A DNA stretch of 64,000 nt from assembly GCF_000987955.1 (NCBI RefSeq), contig NZ_LAZU01000021.1:186001-250000 (forward strand), read 5' to 3'. The DNA comes from Paenibacillus sp. DMB20 (GTDB lineage: Bacteria; Bacillota; Bacilli; Paenibacillales; Paenibacillaceae). Below are positions 34,858-47,875 of this stretch, piece by piece (position 1 is the first letter of the stretch; the number at the start of each line of letters is the position of its first letter). The translations under genes were made by a program, and so were the position numbers. The notes under the pieces were generated by a model. It made no database searches, was not told the origin of the DNA, and saw nothing but the letters and a program-made list of their open reading frames with translations.

Positions 34858-36606
34858 ATGAATTTCGATCTGAATATCGTGCCTTTTAGCCGAAGAGAAT
34901 CCTTTCTGGCCATATCGCTTCTGCCTGAAGGGGAGGACCGGATAAAGGGGCTTTATCTGCGTACCGTCCGCGGCGGGGACGACAAGTTCGGCGAGGCTTT
35001 CCGGATTGAACTGCTGAACCGCCGGAATGAGCCGGTTCCGTTCGAGGCGCAGGCTTCGCCGGAAATGATTCGACTGATGCCCGCGTCCCCGGAAGGTTCG
35101 CCTGAAACGGTAGGACTGTCGTCCCCGGACTCCGGCGCTTCCGCGGAAATTTGCATATCCGATTCCCGGACCGTAAGGTTCCGCTCCCATGGCTGCGGGA
35201 TCCGGATGACCTTTACGCCTGCAGCTTATGACTATGCTTATGAGGCGGCGCAAGACAGCTGGGAGGTCAACAGTTTTACGCACGGCTGCCGCTTTATGCT
35301 GACCCGGCTTACGGGTCAGATGAATATGGAAGTCGAATGGAACGAGATCAAGAGTTCCCGGGTCGTCGCGGATTTCACCGTCGACGCCGGAGCGGATACG
35401 GCCGAATTTGCCGTGGAGGAATTTCTGACGGTTAAAGAGCACCGCGTCGGATGGGAAAACTTTGACGACGCCGTGGACGAGGTCCGGCAGGATTTTGCGC
35501 ACTGGCTCCGGAACACGCTTACCGTGCCCAAGCCCTTGCAGGCAGCGAGGGAGCTTGCAGCCTATATCACCTGGTCCTGCGTGGTTCCGGCCGAAGGCTG
35601 CTTGACCCGGCCCGCCATGTACATGTCCAAGAACTGGATGACGAACATCTGGAGCTGGGACAACTGTTTTAATGCGATGGCGCTCGTTCGGCATAACCCG
35701 AAGCTGGCCTGGGACCAATTCATGGTCTTTTTTGACCGGCAGGATGAGAGCGGCCTGATTCCGGATTTCGTGAACGATAAATACGAGCTGTGGAACTGCA
35801 ACAAGCCGCCGATCCACGGCTGGACGCTGTCCTGGATGATGAGGCGGACCGATTTTATCAAGGAAGCCCAACTGCGCGAGGTTTACGGTCCCTTATCCAA
35901 ATGGACGCGCTGGTGGTTCACCTACCGTGATCACGACGGTGACGGGATTCCCCAGTACAACCACGGCAACGACTCGGGGTGGGATAACAGCACCGCCTTT
36001 AATAACGGCATTCCCGTCGAGAGCCCCGACCTGTCGGCCTTTCTCATTATCCAGATGGAAATTTTGGCCGAGATTGCCGGATTGCTGGGCCTTGCGGAAG
36101 AGTCGGCGGCCTGGAGGCGGAAAGCGGACGATACGCTTGACCGCATGATTCGGCATTTTTGGAAGGACGGAAGATTTACGGCCTGCCGTTCGGGGACCCA
36201 CGAGGTGTCGGAAGGAGACAGTCTGCTGCTGTTTGTTCCCATTCTGCTGGGCCGGCGATTGCCGGAGCATATACGCATCGCCCTTCTAGAAGGACTCAGG
36301 GACGAAACCCGCTTTCTCACGGACAACGGCTGGGCCACCGAAAACGTAAACAGCCGATATTACAAACCCGACGGCTATTGGCGGGGGCCGATCTGGGCGC
36401 CGTCCACGATGCTGCTTGTCGAAGGCGTGGCCGCGGCCGGCGATCCGGAGCTGGCAAGGGAAGTCTCCCGCCGCTTCTGCCGCATGCTAAATCTCAGCGG
36501 CATGGCCGAAAATTTTGATGCGTTAACCGGTGCCGGGCTGCGGGACAGGGCTTTCACCTGGACCTCCAGCGTGTTTCTGATCCTGGGCCATGAGTATGCC
36601 GGTTAA
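34858..36606 (+). CDS. GH63/trehalase-like glycoside hydrolase (alpha-glycosidase type)
   Basis: This 582-residue protein has an N-terminal beta-rich region (to about 210) and an (alpha/alpha)6 barrel with the glucosidase signs NIWSWDNCFNAMALVRHNPK, NHGNDSGWDNSTAFNNG (general-acid region) and YKPDGYWRGPIWAPSTMLLV (base region). These match the GH63/GH37-like superfamily that includes E. coli YgjK. No signal peptide is visible, so it acts in the cytoplasm on imported oligosaccharides. ATG 34858 follows GGAAGGAG. It is the first gene of the sugar locus, and its promoter shares the TGAAAGCG box with those of the kinase and binding-protein genes. The exact linkage cleaved is unknown. Confidence 0.8.
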   Translation: MNFDLNIVPFSRRESFLAISLLPEGEDRIKGLYLRTVRGGDDKFGEAFRIELLNRRNEPVPFEAQASPEMIRLMPASPEGSPETVGLSSPDSGASAEICISDSRTVRFRSHGCGIRMTFTPAAYDYAYEAAQDSWEVNSFTHGCRFMLTRLTGQMNMEVEWNEIKSSRVVADFTVDAGADTAEFAVEEFLTVKEHRVGWENFDDAVDEVRQDFAHWLRNTLTVPKPLQAARELAAYITWSCVVPAEGCLTRPAMYMSKNWMTNIWSWDNCFNAMALVRHNPKLAWDQFMVFFDRQDESGLIPDFVNDKYELWNCNKPPIHGWTLSWMMRRTDFIKEAQLREVYGPLSKWTRWWFTYRDHDGDGIPQYNHGNDSGWDNSTAFNNGIPVESPDLSAFLIIQMEILAEIAGLLGLAEESAAWRRKADDTLDRMIRHFWKDGRFTACRSGTHEVSEGDSLLLFVPILLGRRLPEHIRIALLEGLRDETRFLTDNGWATENVNSRYYKPDGYWRGPIWAPSTMLLVEGVAAAGDPELAREVSRRFCRMLNLSGMAENFDALTGAGLRDRAFTWTSSVFLILGHEYAG

Positions 36607-36686
36607 CCCTGTGATGATTGCACTTCTTCCGAGGCGAAATAACGTCTTTGGGGGAGGTGCTTTTCCCGTTTCCAGTTGGCGCCTAA

Positions 36687-36728
36687 TTACAGGACGCATT
36701 TGTTCAGTTTATAATGAAAGCGGTATCA
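36687..36728 (+). promoter_or_regulatory. Promoter with perfect cre site, histidine-kinase gene
   Basis: TTACAG (36687-36692) and TATAAT (36710-36715) are 17 bases apart. TGAAAGCGGTATCA (36715-36728) overlaps the last base of the -10 and agrees at all fixed positions with the CcpA operator consensus TGWNANCGNTNWCA. CcpA bound there would block initiation, so glucose repression is expected. Confidence 0.7.
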
Positions 36729-36803
36729 ATCTTATCGCGGCAACGGCCTCCTTCGGGTCCCGTGCCGCGGCCTGAATATGATTGGATGGCGAAGGAGAGG
36801 ACC

Positions 36804-38538
36804 ATGAAACTTCAGCGGACAAAAAGGCTTTTCGGCCGGATTCTCTCCGGCAGTTATCGCAGCATCAGGGCCAAGCTGCTGTCCTGTTTTTTAATCGTGA
36901 CCCTCATACCGCTGTTCTCGCTTGGCGGGCTCTCATATTATCAATCCGCCAAGATCATCAATTCCCAGTTCGGGAAATACGGCGATAATGCCGTGGCGCA
37001 GCTGGAGCAGCAGACGAGTTCCACGTTAAACCGGATGAAGCAGACGGCGGAAACGATTTATTCCTATTTGCTGGATCCGACTCATACGGGGATCGGAAGA
37101 ACGCCTTCCACCTACGGGGAAATCATAGAGAAGAACGATTTTGAATCCCTCTTGAAATCCCTTCGGAATCCATTGACCGCCGGCATCTACATTATTACGA
37201 CGTCGGGCTATTATTACGGGGAGAACAACCTGGATGTTGCCAAGCTAGATCATATTCCGTTATGGAAAAACAGGCCGGAGACGTATTCCGGGACCTATTG
37301 GCTCGGATTCTATAACCAGGATCATTTCATCAAGAGCGATGATGCCGGCGGTCAGCCCGTTATCGGCTTGGCCGTTCCGATCCATCTTTCGAACAAGGCT
37401 CAGAACGGCAGTATCATTCTTATAGAGGAGCATGCCGCGGAGCTGCTGCACATGTTCCGAAAATTCGAAACGGATACGCATGCCCATCTGCTCATAAAAT
37501 CGCCGGAAGGACATGTGATATATGAAACCGATGCGGAGTTTAGCCCGAAAGACAGCGATATTGTCTGGTCCCGGACCCTCGGCGTCAATCATTGGACCAT
37601 GGAAGCGAGAATTCCCGCCAAGGCGTTCTACCAATCGTCCGGGATCATCCGGGGGAATACGATGGCGGTGGCCATCGTTTCCTGTTTGCTCGCTTTCGGC
37701 GTAGCCTATTTGTTTTCCTCCCGGTTTACTGCCAGGATCCGAAGGCTGAAGGATTCCATGCAAAGGGTGAGTTTCGGCAAGCTGGACACCCGGACGCCGA
37801 TCGAGGGCAGGGACGAGCTGGGAAGCCTGGATATCAGTTTTAACCGGATGGTGACGGGAGTCCAGACGCTGATCGGCGAAGTGGAGAGAAGCGAACGGCT
37901 TTAAAAAAGAGGCGGAACTGCGGGCGTTTCATTATCAGATCAATCCGCATTTGCTGTTCAATACGCTGAACTCCATTCAATGGAAGGCCCGGCTTCAAGG
38001 AGCCGAGGATATACGGCAGATGCTGTATCATCTAACCATGGTGCTGGAGGGAAATCTGGACATTTCGCAGGAGCTGGTTACCTTGGCAGGGAGCTGCGAA
38101 TGATCGGGCATTTCCTGAAAATCCAGGAAATCAGGTATGGGGAAGTTTTCCGGTATGAACTGGACTGCGAAGAATCGCTGCGCCGGTATCTGATTCCGCG
38201 CATGACGCTGCAGCCGCTATTTGAAAACATTTTTTTTTCATGCCTTTACGGACGGTCAAGGAAACATCGTCATGAAGATTGCCGAGGATCAAGGCGATCT
38301 GCTGCTTACGCTCCGCGATGACGGGGCGGGAATTCCGGAGGATAAGCTGGAAAGGTTATTCCGTTCCGGCGAAAGACGGAGCGGACGCGGCGGGCTCGGG
38401 CTGCGGAACGCCGACCAGAAGTTCAAGCTGCACTTCGGACCGCTGTACGGGCTGACCGTACGTTCGGTGAAGGGCGAAGGGACGACCATCGCCATCAGAT
38501 GGCCTAAAAGGGAGGAATCTGCCGATGACTGCAAATAA
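36804..38538 (+). CDS. YesM-type sensor histidine kinase, three frameshifts
   Basis: Overcalls in the T3 run at 37900-37902 and T9 run at 38230-38238, and one missing G at about 38086, disturb the frame. Corrected, it has 577 residues. The N-terminal membrane helix (LLSCFLIVTLIPLFSLGGLS) is followed by an extracellular Cache-like sensor (about 65-295), a second helix (VAIVSCLLAFGVAYLF), HAMP, and the His_kinase box FHYQINPHLLFNTLNSIQW with the phospho-acceptor His. An HATPase (LRDDGAGIPEDKL, GRGGLGLRNADQKFKL) ends it. It starts at ATG 36804 after AAGGAGAGG and overlaps the regulator gene by 14 bases. Such kinases sense carbohydrates outside the cell and control the adjacent ABC transporter. 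Confidence 0.85.
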
Positions 38539-39707
38539 AATCAAGGTGCTGATCGCGGACGATGAGAGCATTGTGCGCAAGGGACTTCGCACGACGGTAC
38601 CCTGGGACCGGTTCGGGATGGAGGTCGTGGCCGACAGCCCTAACGGCTTGTCCGCCTGGGAGGCTTTTTTTGGAGCACCGGCCCCAGGTTGTCATCACGG
38701 ATATCGTCATGCCCGAAATGGACGGAATCGAACTGTCCCGCAAAGTGAAAGCGATGGCGGAAGAAACCAAAATCATTTTGCTCAGCTGCCATCGGGATTT
38801 TGAATATGCCCAGGAAGGGATACGCCTTGGAGCTTCGGGCTACTTGCTGAAAACGGCTTTCGAGGACGAAGAGCTGGAGGGGATGCTGGATAAATTCCGG
38901 AGAGAGCTGTCAGCCGTCCCGGCTGCGGGGCCTGAGGAAGAGGAGCGGCTGGCGACGCATCTTTTTGCATGGCTTAACGGCCACAACGACAGGTTCGTGG
39001 AAGAAATCCGGAAGCTTCGCCAAGGCAGCTGGAGGTTTGACGGCCAGGCTCTCTATCTTTATCTGGTCAAAACGGCAGGGTGCGACGGGAATTGGGAAGC
39101 CCTGCTCCGAAAACAGGGCATAACGGACCGGAGCATATACGAGGGCAGGCTGATATCCTATGGAGCGGACAGCTGCTACTGGGCCGTTCCGGAAACGTTG
39201 AAGGCGGAAGCGGACGGCGTGCTGGTTGAGATCAAGAGCAGGAACGGAAAGCTGGCATGGTGCATGCGTGGAGCTCTGCGGGATGAGGAAGACGTAAGGA
39301 ACGCCTTTTTAGCGCTGCATAAGGATGCCGAGCTGGAGCGGATTTACGGATTGAAGGGAGAAGACTGGCCCGCCCCGATCTGGAAAGCCGTTCATTTGCT
39401 GCATGAGTTCCCCGAGGCCGACTGGTCGGCCGGAGAGCTGGCACAGAAGGTGGGTTTGAGCCGCAGCCATTTTTCCATCCTTTTCAAAAAAACGGTAGGG
39501 GACAGCTTCATCGCCTTTCAATATAAGCGAAAGCTCCGGCTTGCCTACGCTTTGCTGCGCGAAACGACGCTGACGATGCAGGAAATCGCGGAGCGCACGG
39601 GCCTGGGAAACAGCAAATATTTCAGCAAATGGTTTAAGCGCTGCACCGGCCAGACGCCGAGCCAGTACCGTTTCGAACAAAAAAAAGGAGTCATGTTGAA
39701 CAAATGA
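38525..39707 (+). CDS. YesN-type response regulator with AraC DNA-binding domain, one frameshift
   Basis: One T too many in the T7 run at 38665-38671 breaks the receiver. Corrected, it has 393 residues. The receiver (residues 1-120) has VLIADDE, phospho-acceptor Asp in VVITDIVMPEMDG and Lys in GYLLKTA. A variable middle domain follows. The C-terminal AraC-type double HTH has WSAGELAQKVGLSRSHFSIL, KLRLAYALLRETTLTMQEIA and YFSKWFKRCTGQTPSQYR. It partners the overlapping kinase gene and most likely activates the binding protein-permease-beta-galactosidase operon that begins 133 bp downstream. Confidence 0.88.
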
Positions 39708-39764
39708 ACACCCGGTCCTTCAAATTCGAACAAAATAACGGCAGTTTGCGAATCGCCGCACGTT

Positions 39765-39804
39765 TTGAACCGCTTTCATTCGAGTTATGATGAAAGCGGT
39801 TCAA
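39765..39804. promoter_or_regulatory. Long inverted repeat at the binding-protein promoter
   Basis: TTGAACCGCTTTCAT (39765-39779) and ATGAAAGCGGTTCAA (39790-39804) are perfect 15-bp arms around 10 bases. TATGAT (39786-39791) is a probable -10 lying mostly in the loop. The right arm contains TGAAAGCGGT, the block shared with the promoters at 34817 and 36710. It could bind CcpA or the YesN-type regulator. Confidence 0.7.
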
Positions 39805-39840
39805 TGATTAGGCCTCAATACATGAAGGGGAGCTGACAAT

Positions 39841-41118
39841 ATGAAAAAAAGAATGTCCTGGTTGTCTTTGGTATCCATTGCGGCGCTCATGGGGACGATG
39901 CTGGCCGCATGCGGCGGCAGCGGCGGTTCCGACTCGGCGAAGGAACAGGGAGGAGATTCGGCAGCCCAAACAACCACGCTGCGGTTTGCGACCTGGGATA
40001 CGGGCGATACGCTCAAAATCGAGCAGGAAATCGCCAAAAAATTCGAAGAAAAGCATCCGGGTACCAAAGTGCAGGTTGAAGCCTACGCGGACGGTTTCGA
40101 TCAGAAGCTCGCCGCCGGTTTCGGCGCGGCCAACCCCCCTGACGTGATGTATATGTGGGACTTCCCTACGTACCACCAATCGCTGGAGCCGCTGGACAGT
40201 TACGCGTCCAAGGACAAGGACCTCAATATCGATGATTTTTATCAAGGGCTTTTCAACTACGGAAAGATCGACGGCACGCTGTACGGCATTCCGGCCGGCT
40301 TCACGACCCGGGTGGTTTATTATAACAAGAAAATGTTCGACGAAGCGGGCATCGCTTATCCGAAAGACGGATGGACATGGAATGATTTTCAGGAAATCGC
40401 CCAAAAACTGACGGATAAGTCCAAAAAGCAGTACGGCTTCGGCGTACGGGCCGAAAACGATACGTATGACCTGCAAGGTCTGGTATGGAGCAACGGAGGC
40501 TCCTTTATCTCCGAGGACGGCAAAACCATTGAAGGGTTTATGAACAGCAAAGAAACGGCGGAAGCGATTCAAATGCTGGGAGACATGGTCAAGAACGGAT
40601 CGGCCGTGCTTACCGGCGGCAAAGGGCAGCAAAGCGGCGAGGATATTTTCAAAGCCGGAAAAATCGCGATGTGGGAAAGCGGAATCTGGCCGCTGGAATC
40701 GTTCAGGGAAGCCGGAATCGACGTAGGAACCGTGGAGATGCCGGCCTTTGCAGGCAAGCCCGTCAAAGGAATTCTCGCGGAATCGGCGCTGTCGATCGCG
40801 AAGGATTCGAAGAATAAGGACCTGGCTTGGGAATTCGTGAAATTCTACGTGTCCGATGAAGCGATCAAAATGCGGGTGGCCGATCTCCCGGTCCGGGCAA
40901 GCGTGGTCGACGAGATGAAGAAGGATCAGGACCCGCTGTACAAACCGTATTACACGATGCTGGAGCGCGCGGACAATACGCCGGCTTTCCTGCTGAATCC
41001 GAAATGGAACGAAGTGAACCGGCAGCTGTCGGCCGCGGTGGAATCCGTCATGTTCGGAAGCAGCGCCCAGGAAGTGCTGGACCAGGCGGTTAAGGACAGC
41101 GAACGTTACTTGAAATAA
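39841..41118 (+). CDS. Sugar ABC transporter substrate-binding lipoprotein
   Basis: This 425-residue protein has a lipoprotein signal (WLSLVSIAALMGTMLAAC, lipidated Cys at residue 24) and a Gly/Ser linker. The type-1 solute-binding fold follows: TLRFATWDTGDTLKIEQEIA, PPDVMYMWDFPTYHQSLEPL, GIPAGFTTRVVYYNKKMFDE, DGWTWNDFQEIAQKL and AWEFVKFYVSDEAIK. It captures an oligosaccharide outside the membrane for the next two genes' permeases. No ATPase is encoded nearby, so a shared MsmX-type ATPase elsewhere is expected. RBS GGGGAG precedes ATG 39841. Confidence 0.93.
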   Translation: MKKRMSWLSLVSIAALMGTMLAACGGSGGSDSAKEQGGDSAAQTTTLRFATWDTGDTLKIEQEIAKKFEEKHPGTKVQVEAYADGFDQKLAAGFGAANPPDVMYMWDFPTYHQSLEPLDSYASKDKDLNIDDFYQGLFNYGKIDGTLYGIPAGFTTRVVYYNKKMFDEAGIAYPKDGWTWNDFQEIAQKLTDKSKKQYGFGVRAENDTYDLQGLVWSNGGSFISEDGKTIEGFMNSKETAEAIQMLGDMVKNGSAVLTGGKGQQSGEDIFKAGKIAMWESGIWPLESFREAGIDVGTVEMPAFAGKPVKGILAESALSIAKDSKNKDLAWEFVKFYVSDEAIKMRVADLPVRASVVDEMKKDQDPLYKPYYTMLERADNTPAFLLNPKWNEVNRQLSAAVESVMFGSSAQEVLDQAVKDSERYLK

Positions 41119-41151
41119 TAAGAAATAACATTAGAGAAAGAAGGTTCGGAG

Positions 41152-42158
41152 ATGGCCCAGATCTTTGTGTCCCACTCACAAGAACAGACAGCCGCCCCGA
41201 AACGATTGGGAAAACGAAGATGGGGTGGGGCAGCGCCCTACCTCTTCATTTTTCCATGGATATTCGGATTTGTCGTTTTCACGCTAGGCCCCCTGTTATT
41301 TTCCCTTGTGATTTCGTTTTTTTGATTGGCCGATCGTCGGCCAAGTCACCTTTATCGGCATCGATAACTATGTCGAGATGTTCTCCAACGACCCGCTGTT
41401 CTGGAAGTCGCTCGGGGTCACCCTGAAGTTCGCGGCTTTGTTCGTTCCGCTGAATATCATTGTGGCTCTGGGACTGGCCATGCTGCTGAACCAAAAGGTG
41501 AGGGGGAGCGCGTTCTTCCGTACGGCGTTCTACCTTCCGTCGGTCATCTCCGGCGTAGCCCTGGCCATGATCTGGTCCTGGGTATACAGCGGGGATTACG
41601 GAATACTGAATTTCTTTCTGTCGATTTTCGGCGTCGAAGGCCCGGATTGGCTGAATGATACGAAATGGTCCCTGGTGGCGATGGTCATTGCAAGCCTTTG
41701 GGGGCAGGGCGCCATGATGCTTATTTTTTTGGCGGGGCTGAAAGGCATCCCGAAGGATTTGTATGAATCGGCATCCATAGACGGGGCGGGGAAGATCCGG
41801 CAATTTTTCAGCGTGACGATCCCGATGATCACGCCGACCCTGCTGTTTAACTTGATCACCTCCATTATCGCCGCTTTCCAGCAGTTGACGCTAGCTCTCC
41901 TGCTGACGGGCGGAGGACCGCTCAAATCCACGTTTTTTTTATGCGATGTACATGTACGAAAATGCCTTTAAATATTTCAAAATGGGTTACTCCGCGGCGA
42001 ACGCCTGGTTCATGTTCCTAATCGTCCTGACCCTGACGTTCCTCGTATTCAAATCGTCCGAGGCGTGGGTGTTCTATGAAGGCGAGATGAAGAAGAGCAA
42101 GCCCCGGAAGGAAGCGAAAAGAGGGGCTGCCGCGCGCAGAGAGGAGCCGTCCATATGA
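41152..42158 (+). CDS. Sugar ABC transporter permease 1 (MalF type), two frameshifts
   Basis: One T too many in the T7 run at 41317-41323 and in the T8 run at 41933-41940 splits this gene. Corrected, it has 334 residues and six helices: YLFIFPWIFGFVVFTLGPLL at the start, FFRTAFYLPSVISGVALAMI, and the EAA loop YESASIDGAGKIRQFFSVTI that docks the ATPase. A basic cytoplasmic tail (KKSKPRKEAKRGAAARREEP) ends it. It starts at ATG 41152 and overlaps the second permease by four bases (ATGA). Confidence 0.88.
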
Positions 42159-42967
42159 AAAAGGCGATCACGTATGCGATGCTCATTTTTTGCTCGCTGT
42201 TGTTCATTGCCCCCTTGTTTTGGGCGGTAACTACGGCCCTGAAAACGCCGCAGGAGCTCTATCTGTTTCCGCCGAAATGGCTTCCGTCCGTGTGGCGGTT
42301 CGAGAATTTCGCGGAGGCCTGGAACATCCAGCCCTTCAACCTGTTTTTGAAGAATACCCTGATCGTAACGCTGCTCTCGACGCTGGGTCAGTTGATCTCC
42401 TGCACGCTGGTCGCTTACGGTTTTGCCAGATTCCAGTTTAAGGGGCGGGATTTCCTGTTTCTCATCGTCCTGGCGACGATGATGATTCCATGGGAAGTGA
42501 CCATGATTCCGCAGTACATGGAGTTCAACTACCTGGGCTGGATCAATACCTTGAAGCCGCTGATCGTTCCGTCCTGGTTCGGCTCCGCTTATTTCATTTT
42601 CCTGCTGCGCCAGTTTATCATGACCCTGCCCCGGGAGCTTGATGAAGCAGCAACGATTGACGGCGCCGGAAAAATGATGGTTCTGATGCGGATCATCGTG
42701 CCGCTGATGGGTCCTTCCCTCATTCTGGTGGCCGTGTTCCAGATGATGAGCTGCTGGAACGACTACCTGGGTCCGCTGATCTTCCTGAACGATCAGGCCA
42801 TGTACACGCTGACGCTCGGCTTGTCCCAGTTCAAGGGAATGCACGGCGTCGACATGCAGTCGATTATGGCCATCACGTGCCTGATTTCCATTCCGCCGCT
42901 TGCCGTATTTTTCTTTGCCCAGCGCTACATCGTCGGCGGGATCGCAACGACAGGAATCAAAGGCTAG
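42155..42967 (+). CDS. Sugar ABC transporter permease 2 (MalG type)
   Basis: This 270-residue inner-membrane protein of the MalG/CUT1 type has LLFIAPLFWAVTTALKTPQE at the N-terminus, YGFARFQFKGRDFLFLIVLA, and the EAA loop ELDEAATIDGAGKMMVLMRI. AGAGGAG in the preceding gene is the ribosome binding site. It pairs with permease 1 to import the substrate later hydrolysed by the beta-galactosidase encoded next. Confidence 0.93.
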   Translation: MKKAITYAMLIFCSLLFIAPLFWAVTTALKTPQELYLFPPKWLPSVWRFENFAEAWNIQPFNLFLKNTLIVTLLSTLGQLISCTLVAYGFARFQFKGRDFLFLIVLATMMIPWEVTMIPQYMEFNYLGWINTLKPLIVPSWFGSAYFIFLLRQFIMTLPRELDEAATIDGAGKMMVLMRIIVPLMGPSLILVAVFQMMSCWNDYLGPLIFLNDQAMYTLTLGLSQFKGMHGVDMQSIMAITCLISIPPLAVFFFAQRYIVGGIATTGIKG

Positions 42968-46102
<3,135 letters not shown>

Positions 46103-46152
46103 AGTCGCCGCTTTCGCAAGTTTGGTCCGGATTCAAGGAAAAGGGGAATGAC

Positions 46153-47391
46153 ATGTCCTTATACATCAAAGACCTGCTTCAGCTGTCCACGGGCGTGCGC
46201 CGCTTTCTCGTCAGCGAAGCTTTATACGGGGTGAGCATCGGTCTATATACACTCGTTCTGAATCTGCACCTGCTCTACAGAGGTCTGAAGGAAGACGAAA
46301 TCGGCGCGCTGGTGTCCATGGGGATTTTGATCATGGGCATTCTGGCCATCCCGGTTTCGCTGCTGGCCAACCGGACGGGAAGAAAGAAGCTGCTTGTCAT
46401 TGGAATCTTCTTTATCGCGGCGGGAAACGTTCTGTTTGCGGTCAGCGGGGAATTGATCTGGTTTTATGCCGCCCAGATTCTGCTGTCGGCCGGCCTTACG
46501 CTTGTCGAGACGACGGAGATCCAACTGCTCTTCCATTATTGCAAGTCACGCAAGGAGGAAGCGCGTTCGTTTTCGCTCATGTTTGCCGTCTTTACGGCTT
46601 TTACGGGCTTGGGCACGCTTGCGGCCGGTTATATCGCGGACGGTTTTGAAGGGGGCAGGGGCTACGAGATTACCTTGCTGCTGACCGGTTTGATTCTTGT
46701 CCTGCATGGAATGATCCGGGCGCTTTGGCTGCCCCCTGAAAGCAAGATACCGGATGAGCCTTCCGCCGCTGCGGATTCCGGCAGATTATCCGGGGCAACG
46801 GCAAGGATATTCTCCGGTACCTTATGGGTGTTTGCCGTGTTTATGGCCCTGCTGGGAGGTTCCATCGCCATGACGGGCTCGTTTCTTAACGTAATCGTCA
46901 AGTTCCGGCTGGACTGGATGGATAATCAGGTATCCCTGCTTTTGGCCATCGGCGGCATCGTTTTATTCATCTGTTCCTTGATGACGCCTTACGTCATGGA
47001 ACGCTTCGGCTACAACACCGCGATTATTTCCGTTTTTACGGTAAATATATTGCTGTTCGCCGCCTTGTCTTTGGTGATGCCCGTATGGCTGTTCGTGATT
47101 TTGTTCCTGCTGCGGGGCGGAGGCGCGACCATGCTGTCCAATCTGCTGGACAGTCTCCTGATGTCGGCGTTCAATGAAAAGGAACGAAATTTGTACGCGG
47201 GGATGAGATCGGTTTTTCGAAGTTTGGGATCTTCCGCGGCCACTTTCGCCTCGGGTTTGATTTTATCCGTGCAAGACTATCGGCTTCCGTTTCTGGCGAC
47301 GGCAGGAACCCTGCTGGCATGCGGTTTATATTACATGTGGTGGATTCGTCCGGTATTGTCCAAGAGGTTGAACGGCAGCATCGGAGCTTGA
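46153..47391 (+). CDS. MFS transporter at the end of the sugar operon
   Basis: This 412-residue, roughly 12-helix major facilitator begins MSLYIKDLLQLSTGVRRFLV. It has the loop motif ANRTGRKKLLVIGIFFIAAG between helices 2 and 3 and a central cytoplasmic loop with a long acidic stretch. It starts 50 bp after lacZ with RBS AAGGGG and precedes the operon's terminator. It may export a sugar or monosaccharide by-product, or import a related sugar; the sequence does not say. Confidence 0.82.
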   Translation: MSLYIKDLLQLSTGVRRFLVSEALYGVSIGLYTLVLNLHLLYRGLKEDEIGALVSMGILIMGILAIPVSLLANRTGRKKLLVIGIFFIAAGNVLFAVSGELIWFYAAQILLSAGLTLVETTEIQLLFHYCKSRKEEARSFSLMFAVFTAFTGLGTLAAGYIADGFEGGRGYEITLLLTGLILVLHGMIRALWLPPESKIPDEPSAAADSGRLSGATARIFSGTLWVFAVFMALLGGSIAMTGSFLNVIVKFRLDWMDNQVSLLLAIGGIVLFICSLMTPYVMERFGYNTAIISVFTVNILLFAALSLVMPVWLFVILFLLRGGGATMLSNLLDSLLMSAFNEKERNLYAGMRSVFRSLGSSAATFASGLILSVQDYRLPFLATAGTLLACGLYYMWWIRPVLSKRLNGSIGA

Positions 47392-47426
47392 AAGTAGAAG
47401 ATTAAAACACATCAACTTTAAATACC

Positions 47427-47451
47427 AAAGATTAAAGATTAAAGATTAAAG
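47427..47451. repeat. Short tandem repeat AAAGATT x3.5
   Basis: AAAGATT occurs three times and is followed by AAAG, directly before the terminator of the sugar operon. It probably arose by slippage. Confidence 0.8.
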
Positions 47452-47486
47452 AGCAGCCCTTTTGCAGTTCGAGGCTGCTCTTTTTT
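47448..47486 (+). terminator. Terminator of the sugar operon
   Basis: AAAGAGCAGCC pairs with GGCTGCTCTTTTTT around a 14-base loop, with a T6 tail. Confidence 0.92.
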
Positions 47487-47487
47487 G

Positions 47488-47597
47488 AAGATATCAGAAA
47501 GTATAAACATCGAAGCATGAACCATCCTGATATCGCAAGAAAAACTTCCGCTAAATGCGGTCTGTCTTCTGTGAAGTACGTCGATGACGTTTTTCTT
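47488..47597 (+). repeat. Structured 110-bp intergenic repeat, locus 2 copy A
   Basis: Starts AAGATATCAGAAAG. Stem 1 is GATATCAG/CTGATATC across about 29 bases, then CAAGAAAAACTTCCGCT, hairpin CCGC-TAAAT-GCGG, GTCTGTCTTCTGTGAAG pairing with CTTC, and ACGTC-GAT-GACGT followed by T5. The unit is exactly 110 bp and is repeated immediately. Confidence 0.92.
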
Positions 47598-47709
47598 AAG
47601 ATATCAGAAAGTATAAACATCGAAGCATGAACCATCCTGATATCGCAAGAAAAACTTCCGCTAAATGCGGTCTGTCTTCTGTGAAGTACGTCGATGACGT
47701 TTTTCTTAA
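47598..47709 (+). repeat. Structured 110-bp intergenic repeat, locus 2 copy B
   Basis: A second copy, identical over the 110 bases and head-to-tail with copy A. Identity implies a very recent duplication or active homogenisation. The rest of the gap to 47875 holds only the next gene's leader. Confidence 0.92.
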
Positions 47710-47875
47710 CAAATTTTCGCGTAAGACGTCATTGTTCTTCCCAACGGACGATGGCGTCGTTTCTGTTTCAGATCATTTCATTTTCGGCCATCATCCGATA
47801 TAATGGAAACGTGAGTTCGCATGATCATGGAGTTGTGCATAGAAAATTTATTGATAAGAGAGGAAACCTGCATAG

